From the NCBI RefSeq assembly GCF_015594605.1, contig NZ_JADNQT010000017.1, positions 1-34,838 on the forward strand: a stretch of 34,838 nucleotides of DNA, given 5' to 3'. This DNA is from Streptococcus sp. HF-1907 (GTDB taxonomy: Bacteria; Bacillota; Bacilli; Lactobacillales; Streptococcaceae). Positions 14,586 to 22,911 of the stretch are shown piece after piece. The notes under the pieces were generated by a model. That model had not been told where the DNA came from. It saw only the letters and a program-made list of their open reading frames with translations, and ran no database searches. Position 1 is the first letter of the stretch, and each line of letters starts with the position of its first letter. A program made the position numbers and the translations under genes.

Positions 14586-16898
14586 TTATTTTTTCTCGAT
14601 TGGTGCGACGCTGGCTAACAGTTTTTTCAGACCGATACCAGGGAAATTGATTTTTAATTCCTGAGTTTTACCGCTACCTGAAACTTCCAGAACAGTGCCA
14701 TCACCCCATTTTTTATGATGAGCGATGTCGCCGATTTCCCATGAAGTTGTAGCGCCAGCCCCATTGGCTTTAGCCGAACCAAAAGGAACAGCTCCGCTAG
14801 TTTTGGTAAATGGCTGCGCTGGACGGTTTGAGCGCGGCTGAGCGCTAGCTTTTCTAGCCTGAAGAGCCTGTTGCAGACTCATGCCCTTACCAAATTGTGT
14901 CGGTTGTTCCTTAGTGTACTTAACACCAAATGATGAATTGACTGGTCGAGCCAAACCTTGGTACTGCAAGAGTTCCTCATCAATCTCACGAATAAAACGC
15001 GTTGGACGATTGTAGCCTGTCTTACCAAAAAGCGTCCGCGTATTGGCATTGGTCAAGAAAAGCATTTCTTCCGCCCGCGTGATCCCAACATAAGCGAGAC
15101 GACGTTCTTCCTCCAACTCTTCAGGACTTTCCGATGCGCGTGATAATGGAAAGACCCCTTCTTCCATGCCAATCAAGAAGACAATTGGAAACTCCAAACC
15201 TTTAGCTGCGTGGAGAGTCATCAAGGTCACCTCAGCAGTCTCGGCATCGACATCATCAGTATCTGCAATCAAGGCCAAATCATTGAGGAAACGTGACAAG
15301 CGGTCAAGACCTATCTCGTCCCCAGTAGCTACTTCCTTGTTCTCATCAAAGTTTTTAGTAACTGACAGGAACTCTTCGATATTTTCAATACGGGCTTGTG
15401 ATTCCAAGGTATTTTGTACTTGAAGTGCTTCTAGATAGCCTGAACGGTCGAGAACGGCTTCCACGACTTCTGTCACTGTCATATCATCCAGATGGTCTCG
15501 TAAATCTAGGATAAGTTTTGACAAATCCCAAACGGCTTGCGCAGCTTTTCCCTTTAATGGTGACATCATGACATTTGATGAGGCATCTAGTAGCGACATC
15601 TGCTGGTCGTAGGCAAAAAGACGAATTTTTTCAAGCGTCCCCGGACCGACACCGCGCTTGGGCTCATTAACAATACGCTCAAAGGAAATATTGTCCGCTG
15701 TATTGGCAATAATATTCAAATAAGAAATGACATCACGAATTTCCTTACGGCTGTAGAACTTGGTCCCACCGACCATGGTGTAAGGAATGTTAGATTTGAG
15801 CAGGGCTTCCTCAATGGTACGTGACTGAGCATTAGTACGGTAAAGAACAGCAAAGTCTTTAAAGTTCTTTCCTTGCTCACGAATGATATTATCAATGGTT
15901 GAAGCAACAAAAACAGCCTCGTCACGTTCATCATTGGCACGGTAGTAAACGATGTTTTCGCCCTCATCATTTTGTGTCCAGAGTTTCTTGGGACGGCGAT
16001 TTTTATTGTTATTGATGACATTGTTAGCCGCTTGAAGAATTTTCTTTGTCGAACGATAGTTTTCTTCTAAAAGGACCACCTTAGCCTCAGGATAGTCTTT
16101 CTCGAAATCAAGAATGTTCTGCATGTCAGCTCCGCGCCAGCCATAGATGGATTGGTCAGCATCCCCAACCACACAGATATTTTTGAAACGTGATGCCAAC
16201 AATTTCACCAACTGATATTGGGCATGGTTAGTATCTTGATACTCATCGACATGGATATACTGGTAGCGTTGTTGGTAGTAGGCTAGGACATCAGGATTTT
16301 GGTCAAAGAGACGAAGCGTCATCATAATCAAGTCGTCAAAGTCCATAGCTTCGCTACGACGCAGTTCTACTTGATAGGCCTTATAACATTTAGCGACGAC
16401 TTGCGTGTACATATCACCAACCTGTTGCTCATAAGCTACTTCATCCAAAAGGTCGTTTTTAGCATTCGAGATAGTGCCAAGGATAGCACGTTCATTGTAT
16501 TTTTTCGGATCTACATTGAGCTGTTTAAGGATTCGTTTCATAAGCGTGCGCTGCTCACCTGGATCCACAATGGTAAAATTACGATTGTAGCCAATATGGT
16601 CAGCTTCACGACGCAAAATACGCACACACATGCTGTGGAAGGTTGCTATCAGCGTTTCTTCCGTTGCTGGATTCAAAGCCATGGCACGCTCACGCATCTC
16701 ACGCGCAGCCTTATTGGTAAAGGTAATGGCCAAAATATTCCATGGATTGACAAACTTCTCATCAATCAAATAAGCGATACGGTGGGTCAAAACACGCGTC
16801 TTACCAGACCCCGCGCCCGCCATAATCAAAAGAGGCCCTTCCGTCGTTTGAACCGCCTCGGCCTGCTTGTCATTCATTCCATTTAGTAGAGGATTCAT
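14586..16898 (-). CDS. pcrA: ATP-dependent DNA helicase PcrA (UvrD/Rep type)
   Basis: A 770-aa superfamily 1A 3'-5' helicase that unwinds DNA in nucleotide excision repair, removes recombination intermediates and supports rolling-circle replication. Walker A is AGAGSGKTR (about 27-35), motif II VDEYQDTNHAQ, motif III GDADQSIYGWRGAD, motif VI YVGITRAEE. The C-terminus ends in the Tudor-like RNA-polymerase-binding domain (WEIGDIAHHKKWGDGTV). The ATG at 16898 is chosen: AGGAG lies 5 nt upstream and sits inside the 5-codon extension that an ATG at 16913 would give. It lies downstream of two strong hairpins at 16957-17092. Confidence 0.97.
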   Translation of the reverse strand: MNPLLNGMNDKQAEAVQTTEGPLLIMAGAGSGKTRVLTHRIAYLIDEKFVNPWNILAITFTNKAAREMRERAMALNPATEETLIATFHSMCVRILRREADHIGYNRNFTIVDPGEQRTLMKRILKQLNVDPKKYNERAILGTISNAKNDLLDEVAYEQQVGDMYTQVVAKCYKAYQVELRRSEAMDFDDLIMMTLRLFDQNPDVLAYYQQRYQYIHVDEYQDTNHAQYQLVKLLASRFKNICVVGDADQSIYGWRGADMQNILDFEKDYPEAKVVLLEENYRSTKKILQAANNVINNNKNRRPKKLWTQNDEGENIVYYRANDERDEAVFVASTIDNIIREQGKNFKDFAVLYRTNAQSRTIEEALLKSNIPYTMVGGTKFYSRKEIRDVISYLNIIANTADNISFERIVNEPKRGVGPGTLEKIRLFAYDQQMSLLDASSNVMMSPLKGKAAQAVWDLSKLILDLRDHLDDMTVTEVVEAVLDRSGYLEALQVQNTLESQARIENIEEFLSVTKNFDENKEVATGDEIGLDRLSRFLNDLALIADTDDVDAETAEVTLMTLHAAKGLEFPIVFLIGMEEGVFPLSRASESPEELEEERRLAYVGITRAEEMLFLTNANTRTLFGKTGYNRPTRFIREIDEELLQYQGLARPVNSSFGVKYTKEQPTQFGKGMSLQQALQARKASAQPRSNRPAQPFTKTSGAVPFGSAKANGAGATTSWEIGDIAHHKKWGDGTVLEVSGSGKTQELKINFPGIGLKKLLASVAPIEKK

Positions 16899-16956
16899 GC
16901 TTACTCCTGTCATACTATTGATACTTTTTCAGCTCGCTTTCGCTCGCCATAAGCTA

Positions 16957-16991
16957 GCGCTAGCCAAATCTCACAAGAACCCAGCTAGCGC
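16957..16991. repeat. GCTAGCGC inverted repeat upstream of pcrA
   Basis: GCGCTAGC (16957-16964, within the palindrome GCTAGCGCTAGC) can pair with GCTAGCGC (16984-16991). A further GCTCGC...GCTCGCC repeat lies at 16933-16947. No gene is present; function unknown. Confidence 0.5.
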
Positions 16992-17047
16992 CAAAATTGC
17001 CTTTTTAGTATATCATTTTTAAAGGAATTTTCCCAATGAAAAAGAGA

Positions 17048-17092
17048 GTGTAACAAAAATCAGTAAGACAAGGACTTCAATTTTTGTTACAC
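17048..17092 (-). terminator. 13-bp hairpin downstream of the thioesterase gene
   Basis: GTGTAACAAAAAT (17048-17060) pairs perfectly with ATTTTTGTTACAC (17080-17092). On the minus strand it is followed by TCTCTTTTTC, so it is probably the terminator of the hotdog-thioesterase gene. Outer GAGAGTG/CACTCTC elements can extend or compete with it. Confidence 0.7.
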
Positions 17093-17163
17093 CTCCGAGA
17101 CTCCTTAAATCACTCTCGTCATCAATAAAAGTGTGATAAATTTTCTACTCTTCCTCTATCGCA

Positions 17164-17547
17164 TTACTCCTTGCGCGCTCCAGTCACAAACATGGTAAAA
17201 ATAGCCGTCGTCACCATTTCTCCTTTTTGATTCTTAATGTGCACATCAACGACTTTGGTTGTACGGCCATTATGAACGCAAGTCCCAATAACCGTCAAGT
17301 CATCCCCCAAGCGACCCGCACGGAGATAATTAATATTTGATTGCAGGGTTACCGCCTCAAAACCGGTCGAAATAGCCACAAGCCCACTCACTTGGTCACA
17401 AAGCGTAAACAAATAGCCACCATGTGCATTACCATAATAATTGAGCGAAGAGTCCACAACCTTGGTCGATAAAATCACCTCTCCATCTTCCCACTTTTCA
17501 ATTTCATAATTTTCAAAAACCTTGACTTGTTCTAAATTAAATTCCAT
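17164..17547 (-). CDS. PaaI-family hotdog thioesterase
   Basis: A 127-aa hotdog-fold acyl-CoA thioesterase. The N-A-H-G-G active-site motif (YYGNAHGGYLFTLCDQVSG, residues about 38-56) is intact, with the Asp of the following helix (CDQ) as base. Members hydrolyse medium-chain or aryl acyl-CoAs; the substrate here is unknown. Single-domain and soluble. ATG 17547 is preferred because GAGG lies 7 nt upstream; an ATG four codons earlier has no RBS. It lies alone, ending at a strong terminator ahead of pcrA. Confidence 0.85.
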   Translation of the reverse strand: MEFNLEQVKVFENYEIEKWEDGEVILSTKVVDSSLNYYGNAHGGYLFTLCDQVSGLVAISTGFEAVTLQSNINYLRAGRLGDDLTVIGTCVHNGRTTKVVDVHIKNQKGEMVTTAIFTMFVTGARKE

Positions 17548-17671
17548 GATGAACCTCACATTTCTAGTTAGTATTATAGCAGAATTGACTGCTGATGGGA
17601 GTATCTAGAACTTGGATTGTCCACTCACACTGTATTTTACCCAAATTTCGCAACTTTCTAAGAAAATTAGG

Positions 17672-17700
17672 TTGACAAAGTTCATTTTTCAATATAAAAT
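17672..17700 (+). promoter_or_regulatory. Promoter of the riboswitch-symporter transcript
   Basis: -35 TTGACA (17672-17677), 17-bp spacer, -10 TAAAAT (17695-17700), about 45 bp before the riboswitch. Confidence 0.75.
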
Positions 17701-17739
17701 AAAAATCAATAAATGTAATAACTGAAATTGAAACCGAAT

Positions 17740-17928
17740 GATGTCATTCAGGAGAAGAAAGCACCGCTTTCGCCGAAGGAATTGCACTCTCAGGTGTCGT
17801 AAGACAGGACTGATTGACTGACGGACTTCTGGAGAGACCGAAACGTTTTTCAACGCATTAGGCGCCGAAGGGGCAAGAGGAGTATGACTCCCCCAATCTC
17901 TCAGGCAAAAGGACAGAAGCTAAATTCC
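17740..17928 (+). ncRNA. Tandem glycine riboswitch (gcvT type)
   Basis: Two glycine aptamers lie in series. Aptamer 1 holds AGGAGA, CGCCGAAGGAATTGCA and CTCTCAGG...AGACAGGAC; aptamer 2 holds CTGGAGAGACCGAAA, GCGCCGAAGGGGCAA and ATCTCTCAGGCAAAAGGACA. The second copy is canonical; the first deviates a little in its core. The expression platform is the terminator at 17996. Glycine binding should set transcription of the symporter gene. Confidence 0.93.
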
Positions 17929-17995
17929 AAGAACTTGATACAGACCATTTTGAAATTGTGTTATTTTCAAGGTGTTTTTTAGCTTACCATTTCCA

Positions 17996-18025
17996 GAAGT
18001 TATCTCGCTAGGTAACTTCTTTTTT
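17996..18025 (+). terminator. Riboswitch expression-platform terminator
   Basis: GAAGTTA (17996-18002) pairs with TAACTTC (18013-18019), followed by TTTTTT. It lies between the aptamers and the symporter RBS. A weaker TTGAAA/TTTCAA hairpin at 17951-17970 may take part in switching. Confidence 0.8.
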
Positions 18026-18059
18026 GTTTATTCATTTCATAAAATTTAAGGAGATTTTT

Positions 18060-19391
18060 ATGTTACAGTTTTTCACTGCGCTAGACAACATCGTCTGGGG
18101 TGCCCCGCTACTTGTCCTCTTGGTCGGAACTGGTATCTACCTAACCGTCCGACTAGGTTTGTTGCAAGTCTTGAAATTGCCAAAAGCCTTCAAACTCATC
18201 TTCACAGAGGATAAAGGAAGTGGTGATATTTCCAGCTTTGCCGCTCTAGCAACTGCCCTTGCTGCAACTGTTGGTACAGGGAATATCGTTGGGGTTGCGA
18301 CAGCTATTAAAGCAGGTGGACCTGGTGCTCTCTTTTGGATGTGGGTAGCTGCTTTCTTCGGAATGGCAACTAAATATGCTGAAGGGCTTCTCGCTATCAA
18401 ATACCGTACCAAAGACGCTAACGGTGAAATTTCAGGCGGTCCAATGTACTATATCGTCAACGGTATGGGACAAAAATGGAAACCATTGGCTATCTTCTTT
18501 GCCGTAGCCGGTATCCTCGTTGCCTTCTTCGGGATTGGTACTTTCTCACAAGTTAACTCAATCACGTCATCGCTCGAAAACAGCTTTGGTATCTCACCAA
18601 AAATCGTCAGCATTGTCATCGCCGTTATTGTTGCTATCATTATTTTCGGCGGGATCCAGTCAATCTCAAAAGTATCTGAAAAAATCGTGCCATTCATGGC
18701 TATCATCTACATCATTGCAACTTTGGCAGTTATCGGTTTCAACGCAAAAGCATTGCCAGAGGCTCTCACATTAATTTTTAAAGGTGCATTCACAGAAACT
18801 GCTGCAGTCGGAGGTTTCGCTGGTGCAGTTGCCAAGGAGGCCATTCAAAAAGGGATTGCGCGTGGTGTTTTCTCAAATGAATCTGGTCTAGGGTCAGCCC
18901 CTATCGCTGCCGCTGCTGCCAAGACAAATGAACCTGTTGAACAAGGTCTTATCTCAATGACAGGTACCTTCATCGATACCATCATCATCTGTACCCTAAC
19001 AGGTTTATCAATTATCGTCAGTGGTGAATGGATGACCAAAGGCTTAGAAGGAGCTCCGCTAACACAAGCCGCCTTTTCAACAGTTTTTGGTACACCAGGA
19101 ACACTTGCCTTGACTTTCTGTCTAATTCTCTTCGCCTTCACAACTATCCTTGGATGGAGTTACTACGGTGAACGTTGTTTTGAATTCCTATTTGGTACAA
19201 AACACATCCGTATCTATCGTACAATCTTTGTCATCATGGTAGCACTCGGAGGATTCCTACAGTTAGAACTTATCTGGATTGTTGCCGATATCGTTAATGG
19301 ATTGATGGCTCTACCAAATCTGATTGCCCTCTTAGCTTTGTCACCAATTATCATCAAGGAAACTAAGGCTTATTTTGCCAAACACAAATAA
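18060..19391 (+). CDS. Alanine/glycine:cation symporter (AlsT/AGCS family)
   Basis: A 443-aa inner-membrane Na+-coupled amino acid symporter with about 11 hydrophobic helices. AGCS signatures are GTGNIVGVATAI, ISGGPMYYIVNGMG and RGVFSNESGLGSAPIAAAAA, the last carrying substrate and Na+ contacts. ATG 18060 follows AAGGAG by 5 nt; an earlier in-frame ATG would lie in the terminator. The glycine riboswitch in the leader indicates glycine as substrate or signal, either import for nutrition or relief of excess; the direction of control is not readable here. It ends with its own terminator. Confidence 0.93.
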   Translation: MLQFFTALDNIVWGAPLLVLLVGTGIYLTVRLGLLQVLKLPKAFKLIFTEDKGSGDISSFAALATALAATVGTGNIVGVATAIKAGGPGALFWMWVAAFFGMATKYAEGLLAIKYRTKDANGEISGGPMYYIVNGMGQKWKPLAIFFAVAGILVAFFGIGTFSQVNSITSSLENSFGISPKIVSIVIAVIVAIIIFGGIQSISKVSEKIVPFMAIIYIIATLAVIGFNAKALPEALTLIFKGAFTETAAVGGFAGAVAKEAIQKGIARGVFSNESGLGSAPIAAAAAKTNEPVEQGLISMTGTFIDTIIICTLTGLSIIVSGEWMTKGLEGAPLTQAAFSTVFGTPGTLALTFCLILFAFTTILGWSYYGERCFEFLFGTKHIRIYRTIFVIMVALGGFLQLELIWIVADIVNGLMALPNLIALLALSPIIIKETKAYFAKHK

Positions 19392-19397
19392 TATTTT

Positions 19398-19428
19398 AAG
19401 ACTGTTCCTCTTGGTTCAGTCTTTTTTT
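19398..19428 (+). terminator. Terminator of the symporter gene
   Basis: AAGACTG (19398-19404) pairs with CAGTCTT (19417-19423), running into TTTTTTT. Confidence 0.9.
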
Positions 19429-19455
19429 GACTTTAGTTATAGCCCATTTTATGAT
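19427..19455 (+). promoter_or_regulatory. Promoter of mntE
   Basis: -35 TTGACT (19427-19432), 17-bp spacer, -10 TATGAT (19450-19455). The -35 overlaps the end of the preceding terminator T-run. Confidence 0.6.
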
Positions 19456-19494
19456 AAAATAGGGGGATAGTTTTTCATAGTCAAAGGAGTGTTT

Positions 19495-20697
19495 ATGCCA
19501 TCACCATCTGATAACTTAGCCTTGGCCAAACGTGGACCAGTCGTCAGCATTGTAGCCTATATTTCCCTGGCGACTGCTAAACTCATTGCTGGATACAGCT
19601 TAGATGCAACCTCTCTAGTCGCAGACGGATTTAATAACTTATCCGATATCTTAGGAAATGTTGCGCTGCTCATCGGTCTCCACTTAGCTAGCCAACCTGC
19701 CGATGCAGACCACCGGTTTGGACACTGGAAAATTGAAGATTTAGCTAGCCTAATTACCTCCTTCATCATGTTTGTTGTTGGTTTTCAAGTGTTGATTCAA
19801 ACCATTCAAAAACTTTTTTCTAACCAGACAACTGAAATCGACCCTTTCGGAGCCATCGTTGGTTTTCTATCAGCCATTGTCATGTTAGGTGTCTATGCCT
19901 ACAATAAACGCTTGTCTAAAAAGGTGAAATCTAGCGCTCTTGTCGCTGCCTCTAAGGATAATCTTTCTGATGCAGTCACTTCTATCGGGACGTCAGTAGC
20001 AATTGTTGCAGCCTCTCTGAACCTCCCTATCATTGACCGCCTAGCTGCCATTGTGATTACTTATTTCATTCTCAAAACAGCTTATGATATTTTCATGGAA
20101 AGTGCCTTTAGCCTATCCGACGGCTTTGATGACAAGCAACTCAAAAAATACGAAGAAGCGATTTTGAAAATTCCTAAAATCTCAGCGGTTAAATCCCAGC
20201 GTGGACGTACTTACGGTAGCAATGTTTATCTGGACCTTGTTCTTGAAATGAATCCTGACCTTTCGGTCTATGAAAGTCATGCTATCACCGAGCAAGTTGA
20301 GAAATTGCTGAGCAAGGAATTTTCAGTCTATGACATTGATATCCATGTCGAACCTGCCAGCATCCCAGAAGACGAAATTTTCGATAATGTCTCTAAAAAA
20401 TTATACAAAAACGAGAAAATCATCCTATCAAAAATTCCTGACTATGAAACTTACATCTCTGACGATTTCTTTATGATTGACGAAAAGGGTCATTACCAGA
20501 CAGCTAAAGAATTTTTAGAGCTAGCTCGATTTGAACCCTGCAATTTTCAATATTTCCAAATAAAAACTATCAGTCAAAAAACAAAATTAGTAAGCTACCA
20601 ATTAAACGGTGCTCAGCACACCAGCATCTGGAGGCGTCACGAAGTGTGGTATCTCATCTTCCATCAAGTCACTCCAATTACCGATTCACCAGAATAG
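19495..20697 (+). CDS. mntE: Manganese efflux transporter MntE (CDF family)
   Basis: A 400-aa cation diffusion facilitator that exports Mn(II) and guards against manganese toxicity and altered oxidative-stress balance. Key segments match streptococcal MntE: SLVADGFNNLSDILGNVALL (metal site, Asn in the NxxxD position), HRFGHWKIEDLASL, KDNLSDAVTS (second half-site) and ISAVKSQRGRTYGSNVYLD (cytosolic ferredoxin-like domain). A C-terminal extension of about 100 residues follows EPASIPEDEIFDNV, as in the pneumococcal protein. ATG 19495 has AAAGGAG 5 nt upstream; the GTG at 19489 lies inside that RBS. Single gene with its own promoter and terminator. Confidence 0.93.
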   Translation: MPSPSDNLALAKRGPVVSIVAYISLATAKLIAGYSLDATSLVADGFNNLSDILGNVALLIGLHLASQPADADHRFGHWKIEDLASLITSFIMFVVGFQVLIQTIQKLFSNQTTEIDPFGAIVGFLSAIVMLGVYAYNKRLSKKVKSSALVAASKDNLSDAVTSIGTSVAIVAASLNLPIIDRLAAIVITYFILKTAYDIFMESAFSLSDGFDDKQLKKYEEAILKIPKISAVKSQRGRTYGSNVYLDLVLEMNPDLSVYESHAITEQVEKLLSKEFSVYDIDIHVEPASIPEDEIFDNVSKKLYKNEKIILSKIPDYETYISDDFFMIDEKGHYQTAKEFLELARFEPCNFQYFQIKTISQKTKLVSYQLNGAQHTSIWRRHEVWYLIFHQVTPITDSPE

Positions 20698-20704
20698 AAA
20701 ATCA

Positions 20705-20732
20705 GCCGACGCAAGCTATTTGTGTCGGTTTT
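20705..20732 (+). terminator. Terminator of mntE
   Basis: CCGAC (20706-20710) pairs with GTCGG (20724-20728), with inner CAA/TTG pairs, followed by TTTTATTAT. Confidence 0.8.
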
Positions 20733-20841
20733 ATTATATTTGACATGAAATGGCTATATTTTCTTCAGACTTCTTTAAGTTTCCACACCTATAATCTACT
20801 ACATAGTAATAAGTTGCAACATTAGATTGGAAATAGATAGT

Positions 20842-21560
20842 ATGTCAGAAACCATTAAATTATTTCAATACAATACCTTGAGTGCCTTATTTGCGGGTTT
20901 ATATGGAGGAACGCTCAAAATAAAAGACCTTCTTCAATATGGTGACCACGGAATCGGAACTCTTAATGCTATTGACGGCGAATTGATCGTCATCGACGGC
21001 AAAGCCTATCAAACAAAGAGTGAAAATGGTCAGGTTCAGGTTATTGAAGTTGACCCTAACGAGAAAGTCCCTATGCTGCGGTCGTTCCTCATCAAACTGA
21101 GGTTATGTTCAATCAATACGACCCAATCAACGATCAAGATTTAGCCAAAAAGATGGAGTCCTTTTACGATGGCGAAAATCTTTTCCGCTCTATTAAAATT
21201 AAAGGGCACTTCAGCAATATGCACGTTCGTATGATTCCTAAATCAGAGACCAATACTAAATTTGCTGAAGTTGCCAACAACCAACCAGAGCATTCTGCAA
21301 CAGATATTTCTGGAACAATCGTAGGTATTTGGACACCGAAAATCTTCCATGGTATCAGCGTTGCAGGTTACCACCTCCACTTCATTTCTGATGACCTTAG
21401 CTTTGGAGGCCATATCATGGACTACACCCTAGAATACGGCCAAATTGAGCTCGGTGCTGTTGACCAACTTGACCAACGTTTCCCAGTCCAGGACCGCAAT
21501 TACCTGCATGCAAAATTAGATTTGGAAGCTCTTCGCAATGATATTGACAAGAGTGAATAA
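20842..21560 (+). pseudogene. aldC: Alpha-acetolactate decarboxylase, frameshifted
   Basis: The gene would make AldC/BudA, which decarboxylates acetolactate to acetoin (pH control, valine-leucine balance). The first 77 codons (SETIKLFQYNTLSALFAGLY, QYGDHGIGTLNAIDGELIV) are in one frame to ...DPNEKVP; from about 21074 the match continues in another frame: YAAVVPHQTEVMFNQ, then KGHFSNMHVRMIP, GYHLHFISDDLSFGGH and DYTLEYGQIEL. HLHF and GGH hold the zinc ligands. One base is missing at CCCTATG near 21072-21076. No other lesion is seen, so it is a recent mutation, phase variation or a sequencing error. The second fragment alone lacks the N-terminal domain. Confidence 0.92.
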
Positions 21561-21566
21561 ATAGAC

Positions 21567-21597
21567 AGAGGTTGAGACAAGCACTCAGCCTCTTTTT
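21567..21597 (+). terminator. Terminator of aldC
   Basis: AGAGGTTGAG (21567-21576) pairs with CTCAGCCTCT (21584-21593) with one G-T pair, followed by a T-run. Confidence 0.85.
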
Positions 21598-21708
21598 ATA
21601 ATTCCAGTGACTAGGGAGAATTTCAAAATTTTGCAGTCCCAACTTAGAAAGTTTAAAAAATCAATCTTCAAAATTTGTCACACTCCTATTTTCAGTCATG
21701 AAAATGTA

Positions 21709-21723
21709 ATGAAAACGTTTATA
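21709..21723 (+). promoter_or_regulatory. Possible CcpA (cre) site upstream of lrgA
   Basis: ATGAAAACGTTTATA resembles the cre consensus WTGNAANCGNWNNCA, deviating at one base near the end. It lies about 50 bp before the lrgA start. lrgAB is under carbon catabolite control in some streptococci. Weak call. Confidence 0.4.
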
Positions 21724-21774
21724 CATCTTGCATATTATTTTCATAGTAGTAAACTATTATTGAAGGAGACTATT

Positions 21775-22152
21775 ATGAAACTCTACATCCAATTCATGAT
21801 TATTTTAATGTTTTCGTTTGTCGGTGAAGCCTTATCCACCTTACTAAACCTACCTGTTCCTGGGAGTATTATTGGTTTAGTCTTGCTCTTCCTTACGCTC
21901 GAATTTAAATGGATTCGCCTTAGGCATATTGATACCGTGGGAAATTTCTTGTTAGCTAACATGACAATCCTATTTCTTCCACCCGCAGTCGGTGTTATGG
22001 AGCATTATAATGACATTAAACCCTACCTTCTAGGCATTGTTATTATCATCTTTGGTCCTCTTTTCCTTAATATGGCAGTTATCGGCCTGGTCGTCCAATT
22101 TATCAAAAGACGCTTCGAAGGCGATTATGAAGAAAAAGGAGGCCACAAATGA
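21775..22152 (+). CDS. lrgA: LrgA/CidA-family holin-like membrane protein
   Basis: A 125-aa four-helix membrane protein (helices roughly 3-25, 29-45, 58-80, 85-110) with PVPGSIIGLVLLFL, the CidA/LrgA signature, and a charged C-terminus (RRFEGDYEEKGGHK). LrgA/CidA proteins are holin-like and, with LrgB, affect autolysis and act in uptake of overflow metabolites such as pyruvate. Start ATG 21775 has AAGGAG 6 nt upstream. The stop overlaps the lrgB start by 4 nt (ATGA), so the two are coupled. Lrg versus Cid naming is by convention only. Confidence 0.88.
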   Translation: MKLYIQFMIILMFSFVGEALSTLLNLPVPGSIIGLVLLFLTLEFKWIRLRHIDTVGNFLLANMTILFLPPAVGVMEHYNDIKPYLLGIVIIIFGPLFLNMAVIGLVVQFIKRRFEGDYEEKGGHK

Positions 22153-22844
22153 GCCAATTAACGTCTAATCCGATTTTCGGTATTTTTGTCAGTATCTTTG
22201 CCTACTACATTGGGATGATGATTTTTAGACGCTTACCACATCCACTCACCACCCCACTTCTCATTGCGACCGTCATACTGATTGTATTCTTAAAGGTCAC
22301 TCATATTTCCTATAAAGATTATTATGTCGGCGGAAGCTATTTAAATATGCTTATTGGTCCCTCTACTGTCGCTCTGGGGATTCCTCTCTATCGAACCTTT
22401 CACCTCATGAAACACCACATCAGAAGTATCCTCATCAGTATTTTCTTAGCTTGTGTCGTCAACACTTGCTTCACAGCTATCATCGCCAAAACCTTCGGTA
22501 TGAAATACTTCCTCGCTATTTCACTCTTTCCAAAATCTGTCACAACAGCTATGGCTATCGGGATTACTGGAAAAATGGGTGGTCTCACTACGATTACCCT
22601 TGTCGTCGTAGTCATTACTGGTATCTTGACCAGTGCTTTAGGACCGGTTATTTTAAAATTGCTACGTATTACCGACCCAGTTGCAATCGGACTTTCCTTA
22701 GGAGGGACCGGTCACGCAGTTGGTACTGGCGCCGCTTTAAAATATGGATACGTTGAAGGTGCCATGGCGGGACTTGCTATCGGTATCACAGGTATCATGT
22801 ACGTCTTCATCAGCCCAATTATCGCTCAAATCATCCTTAAATAA
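22149..22844 (+). CDS. lrgB: LrgB/CidB-family membrane protein
   Basis: 231 aa with about 6-7 hydrophobic helices. Family motifs include YYVGGSYLNMLIGPSTVALG, SLFPKSVTTAMAIGITGKMG and the glycine-rich GGTGHAVGTGAALKYG. It pairs with LrgA in membrane transport and autolysis control. It starts within the lrgA stop (ATGA overlap) and ends just before the extended -10 promoter of the lipoprotein gene; no clear terminator lies between. Confidence 0.9.
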   Translation: MSQLTSNPIFGIFVSIFAYYIGMMIFRRLPHPLTTPLLIATVILIVFLKVTHISYKDYYVGGSYLNMLIGPSTVALGIPLYRTFHLMKHHIRSILISIFLACVVNTCFTAIIAKTFGMKYFLAISLFPKSVTTAMAIGITGKMGGLTTITLVVVVITGILTSALGPVILKLLRITDPVAIGLSLGGTGHAVGTGAALKYGYVEGAMAGLAIGITGIMYVFISPIIAQIILK

Positions 22845-22870
22845 CCACAATACTAAAATCTGTCCAACTA

Positions 22871-22879
22871 TGGTATAAT
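22871..22879 (+). promoter_or_regulatory. Extended -10 promoter of the lipoprotein gene
   Basis: TGGTATAAT gives a TG-extended -10 (TATAAT 22874-22879). No good -35 is seen, as is common for extended -10 promoters. Confidence 0.65.
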
Positions 22880-22911
22880 GAATTTAACCAACTAGAATAG
22901 GAAAGGTAATC

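Noticed and set aside
16299..16886. 195-codon plus-strand frame antisense to pcrA
   Set aside because: It mirrors the conserved helicase N-terminus, has no RBS, and shows no recognisable motif.
20842..21560. Two separate genes of about 100 and 151 aa
   Set aside because: Together they make one alpha-acetolactate decarboxylase interrupted by a single missing base.
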